NCBI GenBank assembly: GCA_016932715.1
Contig: JAFGCG010000117.1
Span: 1 to 36,203 of the forward strand
Origin: Anaerolineales bacterium
GTDB lineage: Bacteria; Chloroflexota; Anaerolineae; Anaerolineales; Villigracilaceae
Direction: 5' to 3'
DNA: 36,203 nucleotides
In this document: positions 17,189-23,519 of the stretch, piece after piece
How the letters are laid out: each line of letters begins with the position of its first letter
How positions within the stretch are numbered: the stretch's first letter is position 1
Notes under the pieces: model-generated
Seen by the model: the letters and a program-made list of their open reading frames with translations, nothing else
Database searches by the model: none
What the model was told of the DNA's origin: nothing
Translations under genes and position numbers: made by a program

Positions 17189-17851
17189 CACTTGTTTCCG
17201 GGCTTTCGCCCCGGCGCTGACTATCTCTTGAAGTGATCTCTGTCACTCCTCCGGCGTGTTGTAGGGAGATTAGATTATGGTTGACACTGAACTTGCTTAT
17301 GCTGCTGGGCTTTTTGATGGTGAAGGCTCCATTTCATTGGTTCGTCAAAAGACTAACCGTTCGCATTCACCTCAAGTGGCTGTAGCATCCAACGACTGCG
17401 AAGTTCTTGTCTGGTTTCAGAAGCGCTTTGGTGGAAGCATTGTCACCAAACAACCTCGCAAGTCAACTCATTCGGTCTCATATGACTGGCGATTAACCGA
17501 CCGCCGCGCTCTGACCTTTCTGAGGCTCATTCGTCCATATCTTGTCATTGAGCGCAAGATTCGGCGAATTGATTTGCTGCTCAACGATTACATCGCGTGC
17601 ACTCCAAGGAATGGACGGTACACGGAAGAAATGGTTGAGCGCAAGCAGGCGTTAATCGAGACCTTTTTCTCCTTACCCTAGTACTCCATATTACAGAATG
17701 TAACGTAGGAGCCTATAAGTCGATGCAGGGCTTTTCTCTTTCGAGTTCACCCCTCAGGGTCGGCAGCGGCGTGAGCCGGTGAGCTTTCCCTGATTAAGCC
17801 GGATTTGCTCGGCACGTCACCATGCCGAGGGGCTCATTCAGTTGTTAAAGA
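17189..17851 (-). mobile_element. Group I intron in the tmRNA T-loop, 663 nt
   Basis: The 5' exon ends in GCGGGT (17852) and the intron begins TCTTTAACAAC. P1: exon GGGU pairs with intron GCCC (about 17833-17830), a U.G pair falling exactly at the splice site; UC/GA and UU/AA extend the stem. P2: CTCGGCA/TGCCGAG (about 17809-17830). P4: TCAGGG (17793-17788) with CCCTGA (17759-17754). P6/P6a: a GGG/CCC stem capped by CTC-GAAA-GAG. P7: GACTTAT (R region, within 17712-17725) with ATAGTC in AAGAGATAGTC (S region, 17219-17229). P9: CCGGG/CCCGG (17198-17214). The intron ends in G at 17189, as group I introns require. P3 was not resolved. An endonuclease gene fills the P8 region on the opposite strand. 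Confidence 0.9.
17277..17681 (+). CDS. LAGLIDADG homing endonuclease, encoded antisense to the intron
   Basis: Product of 134 aa. It has one LAGLIDADG motif, LAYAAGLFDGEGSISLV (residues 6-22), with E16 at the metal-binding acidic position. One motif and this length mean it should act as a homodimer. Further family features are VASNDCEVLVWFQKRFGGSI, WRLTDRRALTFLRLIRPYLV and a basic, helical C-terminus. Such enzymes cut intron-less alleles and spread their host intron. A good Shine-Dalgarno sequence (gtaggga, 17261-17267) stands about 9 nt before the ATG, so translation from a plus-strand mRNA is likely; no clear promoter was found inside the intron. The gene lies between the two P7 strands (P8 position) but on the strand opposite to ssrA. 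The frame is intact, suggesting recent activity. Confidence 0.9.
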   Translation: MVDTELAYAAGLFDGEGSISLVRQKTNRSHSPQVAVASNDCEVLVWFQKRFGGSIVTKQPRKSTHSVSYDWRLTDRRALTFLRLIRPYLVIERKIRRIDLLLNDYIACTPRNGRYTEEMVERKQALIETFFSLP

Positions 17852-18082
17852 ACCCGCGTCCGAAAGATTCGACCCTCGGAAATCTACGAGCGTAGTCAGT
17901 CGAGGTTTGTCATCCCAGAGGTCTCATCTGACAGGAACTCTCTGGGACCAGCCGCTGGTCTTTCGCGCAGGTAGCGGCGTCATGCGCGGCACTCCGCCAT
18001 TGTCTCGCCCGGTCCGTCACCCGACGGAGAAGGGTGCCGGCGGACGCGTGGCGCCAAGGCGCCACGGCTGTTATGTCAGCGC

Positions 18083-18124
18083 TTATGCAGCGAGGGGCAT
18101 AGCAGCGTAGGAAGTGCGGTTGGC
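18083..18124 (-). other. tmRNA tag-peptide reading frame
   Basis: From the resume codon GCC (18124-18122) the frame reads ANRTSYAAMPLAA and stops at TAA (18085-18083). The Ala-Asn start and the Leu-Ala-Ala end are the usual features of ssrA tags recognised by ClpXP-type proteases. The other frames give no tag with such an end close to a stop. Confidence 0.85.
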
Positions 18125-18262
18125 ACTTGATTGTTTGCGCTGAGTTTACGAGTTCGGCGCCGCTCGGCTCGCATTCCGGGACCAGCCTCTCCCGTCGAAG
18201 CCTGTCATCCCCAGGGATTGTGGACGCTTCTACAGAGAAATTTGTTCCACGAATACATTTTT

Positions 18263-18268
18263 ATTATA
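18263..18268 (-). promoter_or_regulatory. -10 box of the ssrA promoter
   Basis: A perfect TATAAT on the minus strand, 50 nt before the tmRNA 5' end. This leaves a leader of about 43 nt for RNase P to remove. The -35 region (about 18286-18291) matches poorly. Confidence 0.6.
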
Positions 18269-18316
18269 GCATATTTACAAAGTGGTAATGATTCCGCCTC
18301 AAAAGAGCGGATTATC

Positions 18317-18345
18317 TTGCCCAAGAGACAGCTTTATGCTAGACT
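18317..18345 (+). promoter_or_regulatory. Promoter of the receiver-sirtuin-kinase operon
   Basis: TTGCCC (18317-18322), a 17-nt spacer and TAGACT (18340-18345). It points to the gene starting at 18391 and is divergent from ssrA. Confidence 0.45.
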
Positions 18346-18390
18346 GTTATCATATTGTTACGTCAAAGTGACAAGGAATGAGACCCCCTC

Positions 18391-19557
18391 ATGAGCGAAA
18401 AAATCCTCATCATAGACGACGATCTGGACACATTGCGGCTGGTGGGTTTGATGCTCCAGCGCCAGGGATACCAGATCAGCGCATCCACCAACGGACAACA
18501 GGGATTGGAGAAGGCGTTCGAGGAGGATCCAGACCTGATTTTGCTGGACATTATGATGCCCGATATGGATGGATATGAAGTGGCACGCCGTTTGCGGCAG
18601 AATCCTGCCACAGCGGAAACACCCATTCTGATGTTTACCGCCAAGACCCAGCTTGACGACAAAGTGATCGGTTTTGAAGTCGGGGCAAACGACTACCTGA
18701 CCAAGCCAACCCACCCCTCTGAATTACAGGCGCGTATAAAAACATTGCTGGCGCGTGTCAACGAGAAAAAGGCGATCGCCGATTTAGACAAGGATGAAAA
18801 TCGAGGCTATGTGGTCGGCGTGCTCGGGGCGCGTGGCGGGCTTGGCACTACCACGGTGGCGGTAAACCTGGGAGCCGGTCTGCGCTCACGCACTAAAGCC
18901 GAAGTGATTGTGGCAGAGATGCTGCCGGGGCAGGGCAGCCTGGCAATGGATGTGGGCGTAACAAGTTTCAATGGGCTGGTCGATCTCCTGAGCATCAACA
19001 AATTGAGTGAGACCACCCGCGAGAGAGTGCGCGAAACACTCGTCCAGCACAAATCGGGCCTGAAATTCCTGCTGGCTTCAGACCGCCCGCGTGATATGCA
19101 ATTGATCAATCAAATTGCCAACTACGAGGTCATCGTTCGCAGACTTTCGGCTCTCGCCCGTTTCCTTGTCCTTGATCTTGGCGTGGGGATACAACCTTTT
19201 GCCGAAAAGATCCTGCCGTTCTGCAACGAAGTCCTGGTTGTCGTAGAGGGCGTCCCCAATACCATTCTCCATGCCAGGGCGCTGATAGACGACATTGCTG
19301 CATTTGGTATGGGCAGGAAAAACATCAAGGTGATACTGAACAATCGCATTCGTTCGGACACCCAGTTGCCTTCCAGCCAGGTACAGGCAAAACTGGAGCA
19401 CGAGATCCTGAGTACTCTCACGCCTGCTCCTGAGGTGTTCGCGCAAGCCAGCAGTGTCCAGACGCCTGCAATCCTGTGTCAGCCCGAAAGCCTCACCGCA
19501 CGGCAGATCACAAAAGTCGTGGAGCATGTCACGGAACAAGAGGCGCTGCCGCGATGA
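18391..19557 (+). CDS. Receiver domain fused to a CpaE-like ATPase domain
   Basis: Product of 388 aa. The receiver domain covers residues 1-122 with acidic residues 9-11 (LIIDDDLD), phospho-acceptor D53 (LLDIMMP), T83 and K105. A short linker leads to a MinD/ParA-like domain (about 138-388). Its P-loop reads GARGGLGTTTVAVNLG (146-161), where the deviant Walker A lysines of the family are replaced, as is common in CpaE/TadZ proteins. These localise pili machinery or, in other contexts, act as signalling outputs. No tad pilus genes are in the window. The first gene of a three-gene operon; its TGA overlaps the ATG of the sirtuin gene. The kinase encoded third is its probable partner. AAGGA lies rather far (14 nt) before the start. 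Confidence 0.8.
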   Translation: MSEKILIIDDDLDTLRLVGLMLQRQGYQISASTNGQQGLEKAFEEDPDLILLDIMMPDMDGYEVARRLRQNPATAETPILMFTAKTQLDDKVIGFEVGANDYLTKPTHPSELQARIKTLLARVNEKKAIADLDKDENRGYVVGVLGARGGLGTTTVAVNLGAGLRSRTKAEVIVAEMLPGQGSLAMDVGVTSFNGLVDLLSINKLSETTRERVRETLVQHKSGLKFLLASDRPRDMQLINQIANYEVIVRRLSALARFLVLDLGVGIQPFAEKILPFCNEVLVVVEGVPNTILHARALIDDIAAFGMGRKNIKVILNNRIRSDTQLPSSQVQAKLEHEILSTLTPAPEVFAQASSVQTPAILCQPESLTARQITKVVEHVTEQEALPR

Positions 19558-20339
19558 CCGCATCCGCCAGTCCGGCACTCGCCTCCCACGCGGCGATTGA
19601 GGACGCGGCGGTGTTAATCCGCAAAGCAGAGCGCGCTGTGGTGTTGACCGGAGCCGGCATTTCGACACCGTCCGGGATCCCGGACTTCCGCTCTGAGGGG
19701 TCGGGTTTGTGGGCCCATGATGAGCCGATGGAAGTTGCTTCCTTACATACATTTCGCACGTTCCCCGAACGATTCTTCAACTGGTTCCAGCCGCTTGCCG
19801 GTCAGATTTTCAATGCCCAGCCGAACGCGGCGCATGTCGCCCTGACTGAATTTGAACGTGCGGGCCATGTGCGCACGGTCATCACGCAAAATATCGATGG
19901 CTTGCATCAGAAGGCCGGCTCGCAAAACGTCGTGGAAGTCCATGGCACCCTGCGAACGCTTTCCTGCACCAACTGCTTCAAGCAATATGAAGCTGCCCAC
20001 TTCCTTGCGCCCTACATCGCGACCGGAAAAATCCCACAGTGTTTAAATTGCAATGGTATCCTTAAGCCAGATGTGATATTGTTTGGGGAACAACTGCCCC
20101 AATCTGCCTGGTATGAGGCTGAGCGCGCCGCGCGTCAGTGTGACCTGATGGTGGTCGCCGGTTCCTCTCTCGAAGTGCTCCCCGTCGCCAGGCTGCCAAT
20201 GCTGGCACTCGACCGGGGCGCCCATCTGATCATCATCAACAATACCCCGACCTACTTGAATGTACGCGCAGATGTTATTATCATGGATGACGTAGCCACG
20301 ACCTTACCCAAAATCGCGAAACGAGTGTTCCATGGCTGA
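19554..20339 (+). CDS. NAD-dependent protein deacylase, sirtuin (SIR2/CobB family)
   Basis: Product of 261 aa from the ATG at 19554, which overlaps the previous stop codon as ATGA; the frame is open further upstream but only inside the previous gene. NAD-binding motif LTGAGISTPSGIPDFRSEGS (31-50), TQNIDGLHQKAG (111-122), catalytic H130 (VEVHG), a zinc site of C138, C141, C163 and C166 (SCTNC and QCLNC), and GSSLEVLP (203-210). The enzyme removes acyl groups from lysine using NAD. No extra domain is seen. Placement between a receiver protein and a histidine kinase, with overlaps on both sides, is unusual and suggests a functional link between acylation state or NAD level and that signalling pair. 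Confidence 0.93.
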   Translation: MTASASPALASHAAIEDAAVLIRKAERAVVLTGAGISTPSGIPDFRSEGSGLWAHDEPMEVASLHTFRTFPERFFNWFQPLAGQIFNAQPNAAHVALTEFERAGHVRTVITQNIDGLHQKAGSQNVVEVHGTLRTLSCTNCFKQYEAAHFLAPYIATGKIPQCLNCNGILKPDVILFGEQLPQSAWYEAERAARQCDLMVVAGSSLEVLPVARLPMLALDRGAHLIIINNTPTYLNVRADVIIMDDVATTLPKIAKRVFHG

Positions 20340-21546
20340 AATCAAAACCCAAACCCTGGATAGTTACCTGCGAGTGATCGAAATCTCACGCGACCTGGCA
20401 TCCACGCTGGATCTCGACATCCTGCTGGATGACATCGTGCGCGCCGCCGCGGATATTACCCGCGCCGAAGCTGCCTCTATTTTGCTCTACGACGACACCG
20501 CCCGCCAGCTCTACTTTCAGGTCGCCACCAACATCGACGAACCGACCATGCGCGGGCTCATCGTCCCGCTCGACAAGAGCATCGCCGGCTGGATCGTGAC
20601 TAACCGCAGGTCGGCGCGGATCGACGAAGCTCACAAGGATGAGCGCCATTTTGGCGAGGTGGAACAGACCATTGGCTACTCCACCAAATCCCTGCTGGGC
20701 ATTCCATTGATCACGAAGAACAAAGTCGTGGGCGTGCTGGAAGTGATCAACAAAAAGAGAGGCAAGTTCACCGATCCGGACGAATCCATGCTCTCTGTGC
20801 TGGGAGCGCAGGCGGCCGTCGCGATCGAGAACGCGCGCCTGTTCCAGCAATCCGACCTGATCGCAGAGTTCGTCCATGAACTGCGGACCCCGCTTGCCTC
20901 GCTGAGCACAGCCACGTACCTGCTGCTGCGCCCGGAGATGTCGCGTGAGCAGCGCGACCAGATCGTCAACAACATCCACAATGAGACCCTGCGCCTGAAC
21001 TCACTGGCATCGTCCTTCCTCGATCTGGCTCGCCTGGAATCGGGCCGGGTGCAGTTTCGCAAGACGCGCTTCAGTGTGGCCGACCTGCTCTACGAGTGCC
21101 GCGATGTGATGATGTCCAAGGCGCAGGAGACCAACATTCAAATCCGCGTGGATGTCCCGAACGACATGCCGCTGATGGAAGCCGACCGCGACAAGATCAA
21201 ACAGGTCCTCCTTAACCTGCTAAGCAACGCCATTAAATACAACCGGCCCAATGGCTATGTGGTCATCAGCGGCAATTTTGACCCGACGAATATCTCCATT
21301 GCTGTCCAGGATACCGGGATGGGTATTCCGGAAGAGTCCATTCCACACCTCTTCGAAAAATTCTATCGTGTACGCGAACATGAAGGTGCAACCGGCACAG
21401 GTCTGGGACTTTCCATCAGCAAGCAGATCATCCAGGGACACAACGGGCGCATCGAAGTCAAGAGCAAGCTGGGTGTGGGGACGTCGTTCACCATTCAGAT
21501 TCCCCGCCAGACGAGGATTCCCCCTCGCCATAACGAATCATTTTAG
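20332..21546 (+). CDS. GAF-domain sensor histidine kinase
   Basis: Product of 404 aa. GAF domain at about residues 15-170 (IVRAAADITRAEAASILLYDD, LDKSIAGWIVTNRRSARI, LLGIPLITKNKVVGVLEVINKK). The HisKA dimer helix has the H-box FVHELRTPLASLS with H182. The ATPase domain carries N-box LNLLSNAIKYNRPNG, G1 VQDTGMGIPEE and G2 GTGLGLSISKQII. There are no membrane segments, so it senses a cytoplasmic signal. The start overlaps the end of the sirtuin gene by 8 nt, so the two are translationally linked. The probable receiver is encoded first in the operon. Confidence 0.95.
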   Translation: MAEIKTQTLDSYLRVIEISRDLASTLDLDILLDDIVRAAADITRAEAASILLYDDTARQLYFQVATNIDEPTMRGLIVPLDKSIAGWIVTNRRSARIDEAHKDERHFGEVEQTIGYSTKSLLGIPLITKNKVVGVLEVINKKRGKFTDPDESMLSVLGAQAAVAIENARLFQQSDLIAEFVHELRTPLASLSTATYLLLRPEMSREQRDQIVNNIHNETLRLNSLASSFLDLARLESGRVQFRKTRFSVADLLYECRDVMMSKAQETNIQIRVDVPNDMPLMEADRDKIKQVLLNLLSNAIKYNRPNGYVVISGNFDPTNISIAVQDTGMGIPEESIPHLFEKFYRVREHEGATGTGLGLSISKQIIQGHNGRIEVKSKLGVGTSFTIQIPRQTRIPPRHNESF

Positions 21547-21555
21547 GATTTGGAA

Positions 21556-21598
21556 TGCAGGAGTAAGCTCCTGCAACATCCGATGGCAAGCCATCGGA
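21556..21598. terminator. Two tandem hairpins between convergent genes
   Basis: TGCAGGAG-TAAG-CTCCTGCA (21556-21575) and TCCGATGGC-AA-GCCATCGGA (21579-21598) are both perfect. Lying between a plus-strand kinase gene and a minus-strand dehydrogenase gene, they could stop transcription from both sides, but there is no U-run. The pair also looks like a REP-type dispersed repeat. Confidence 0.5.
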
Positions 21599-21606
21599 CT
21601 CCATAT

Positions 21607-22554
21607 TCAGGGTTCGATCAACACTTTGAGCACGCCTGCTTTGGCAGCGTGCTCGAATGCTTTTAAGCCATCTTCCAGTTTGAATTCGTCCGCGATCAAA
21701 ACGGTTGGATCCACCCGGCGCGCCTCCATCAAACGCAGCGCCGGTCCGAACGGCCCGCAGCGTGAACCAATGATGTTGACCTCATCCACAACGACCGAGG
21801 AGAAGTTGACGTTCAGCTCGCCTTTGTAGGTGGACTTCAGGACCAGCGTTCCGCGCGGACGAATGGCCTGCCGCGCTAACGAAAAGCCGCCCGGCGACCC
21901 GGTCGCTTCCACCACGATATCCCAGCGCCAGGGTTCGATCTCCTCCTCGGCGATGATCCGGATCCCGCGCCCCTGCAACAGGCTCTGCTGGTGCGCGTGC
22001 CGCGCGACGACGTGCAGGTCGCAGCCGGTCAGTGCCAGCGTCTGGGCGATGAGCTGCCCGAGCCGCCCCGCGCCGACCAGCAGGACGCGATCTGTGGGCC
22101 TCACCTGGATCTGCTGCTGGATCTCCAGGGCCGCGGCGAGGGGTTCGGTGAAGACTGCCATTTCGTCGGGGATGGAATCGGGAACGATATGGAGATTGAC
22201 AGTTGGTAAACTGGTAAATCGGGCGAAGACCCCGTCGCGATTGACGATCCCCAGGACCGTGCGATTCTCGCAATGGGTGGGGCGTCCATGCAAACATTGT
22301 TCGCACTGCCGGCAGACGACGTTGATCTCCCCCACCACGCGCCGGCCGATCCACGCGGCATCCTCCGCCTCCACCACGTCACCGACGAATTCATGTCCGG
22401 GCACACCCGTATAGGGATAGTAACCTTTGACCAGTTCGAGATCGGTGCTGCAAATCCCGGCTTTGCGGATTTTGATCAGTGCCTCGTTTGGTTTACGCGC
22501 TTCGGGGACAGCCCGCAGGGAAATTTCGTTGTTCTCGAGCCAGAGAGCGTTCAT
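21607..22554 (-). CDS. Zinc-dependent alcohol dehydrogenase-like protein (MDR superfamily)
   Basis: Product of 315 aa. Catalytic zinc residues C35 (GICSTDLEL) and H54/E55 (GVPGHEFVGDV) are in place; the structural zinc cysteines are C81, C84, C87 and C95 (VCRQCEQCLHGRPTHC). The Rossmann motif is GAGRLGQLIAQ (161-171). It is about 25-30 residues shorter than usual, mostly by shorter loops, with all key residues kept. The likely reaction is NAD(P)-dependent oxidation of an alcohol or polyol; the substrate cannot be told. It begins 2 nt after the stop of the GGDEF gene, whose last codons supply its Shine-Dalgarno sequence (GAGGA), so it is the last gene of mutL-GGDEF-dehydrogenase. Confidence 0.88.
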   Translation of the reverse strand: MNALWLENNEISLRAVPEARKPNEALIKIRKAGICSTDLELVKGYYPYTGVPGHEFVGDVVEAEDAAWIGRRVVGEINVVCRQCEQCLHGRPTHCENRTVLGIVNRDGVFARFTSLPTVNLHIVPDSIPDEMAVFTEPLAAALEIQQQIQVRPTDRVLLVGAGRLGQLIAQTLALTGCDLHVVARHAHQQSLLQGRGIRIIAEEEIEPWRWDIVVEATGSPGGFSLARQAIRPRGTLVLKSTYKGELNVNFSSVVVDEVNIIGSRCGPFGPALRLMEARRVDPTVLIADEFKLEDGLKAFEHAAKAGVLKVLIEP

Positions 22555-22556
22555 CC

Positions 22557-23519
22557 CTATTCCTCAGAAGCCACCCACTGATCACGCCCATTATTCTTCG
22601 CCCAATAGAGAGCGGTGTCGGCACGGCTCAGCAGAGTCTGCCAGTCTTCCCGGTGTACTTTGTATTGAGCAATACCCATACTGATCGTTAATCCGATCTC
22701 CCGCTCACCCAATTTGATGAGCAAGGACCGGACATGCGTGCATAAGCGTTCCGCCTGCTGCACCGCAGCATTCAGCATGCTGTGTGGCAGGACGATCAGA
22801 AATTCATCCCCGCCATAGCGGCCGATCGTGTCCGGATAGCGGATGTGATCGCGCAGTTCACCCGCCAGGCTCCGCAGGACATCGTCGCCGACGGGATGAC
22901 CATAGGTATCGTTGATCTTTTTAAAATAGTCGACATCCAGCATGGAAATGGTAAGCGGGGTGCCGTACCGGTCCGAGAAAATGACCTCGCGCTGTAAATC
23001 CCCGATGATCTGCCGGCGATTGGGCACGAAGGTCAACGCGTCGGTGTGGGAGACTTCATCCGCCTGCGCGAGCACGGCTTTTAATTCCGTCTCCTTGATG
23101 GCGAGAATACGCTTTGTACTTTGCAGTTCTGCTGTCACCTCTTCAAGCGTGGCCGCCCGGGCGACCGGTTCTCCAATGAATAGAACACATTCGCCCGGCA
23201 TAGGGATGAAGAGACATACGAAATTATCGCTGCCTGTCTCGCCGGCGAACTCCAACTCTCCCTTTGTCCGGATGCGCTGGTCGAGGGCAGTCGCAAGTAG
23301 TTGCTCGCACACGCTTGCTCTGGCCGGGGAAAGCAGATCCTTCAAACAGATTTTGTCATGAGCAGGCGGTTTGCGCGCAGCGAAGGCCGGATTCCAGGAA
23401 AGCAGTCTGCCTTCTTTATCCAGTAAAGCCACCAGCGAGCTTGTGGCTTCGAGGAATGGTTCGACCCCATATTGGGCGAATAATGCCGCCAGTTCACTCG
23501 ACCCGTCTTTAGCGTGCAC
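22557..23519 (-). CDS. Diguanylate cyclase (PAS-like plus GGDEF)
   Basis: Product of about 320 aa. An N-terminal PAS-like sensor (about residues 15-125, with SSLVALLDKEGRLLSWNPAF) is joined by a coiled-coil helix (about 125-160) to a GGDEF domain with LTFVPNRRQIIGDLQRE, DVDYFKKINDTYGHPVGD and the active site RYGGDEFLIV. The inhibitory site RxxD (RYPD) stands five residues before GGDEF, so product inhibition is expected. It makes cyclic di-GMP. The GTG at 23519 is preferred because GGGAGG lies just upstream; a TTG at 23531 is the alternative. Either way it overlaps the end of mutL, suggesting coupled translation. Confidence 0.9.
   Translation of the reverse strand: MHAKDGSSELAALFAQYGVEPFLEATSSLVALLDKEGRLLSWNPAFAARKPPAHDKICLKDLLSPARASVCEQLLATALDQRIRTKGELEFAGETGSDNFVCLFIPMPGECVLFIGEPVARAATLEEVTAELQSTKRILAIKETELKAVLAQADEVSHTDALTFVPNRRQIIGDLQREVIFSDRYGTPLTISMLDVDYFKKINDTYGHPVGDDVLRSLAGELRDHIRYPDTIGRYGGDEFLIVLPHSMLNAAVQQAERLCTHVRSLLIKLGEREIGLTISMGIAQYKVHREDWQTLLSRADTALYWAKNNGRDQWVASEE

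Larger units (their letters stand above)
17170..18212 (-). ncRNA. ssrA: tmRNA (ssrA), interrupted in the T-loop by a group I intron
   Basis: Transfer-messenger RNA rescues stalled ribosomes and adds a degradation tag. The 5' end (from 18212) reads GGGGATGACAGGCTTCGACG, matching the tmRNA consensus. The 3' end is CATCTCC-A at 17177-17170, and GGGGATG/CATCTCC forms a 7-bp acceptor stem with one G.U; the CCA end is not encoded. The T-stem is GCGGG (17857-17853) with CCCGC (17182-17178), but the halves are 671 nt apart because an intron sits in the T-loop. Joining 17852 to 17188 restores GGACGCGGGTTCAATTCCCG, very close to E. coli tmRNA. Mature length would be about 380 nt, a normal size. The tag frame (18124-18086) encodes ANRTSYAAMPLAA then TAA. 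Confidence 0.95.

Noticed and set aside
17185-17190. TTGACA, a perfect -35 hexamer on the plus strand at the intron 3' junction, as promoter for the endonuclease gene
   Set aside because: No acceptable -10 box lies 16-18 nt downstream; the sequence is fixed by the tmRNA T-loop and intron end.
17805-18394. Plus-strand open frames over the tmRNA region (17805-18110 and 18131-18394)
   Set aside because: They are antisense to ssrA exon sequence and have no protein-like features; the RNA gene explains the region.
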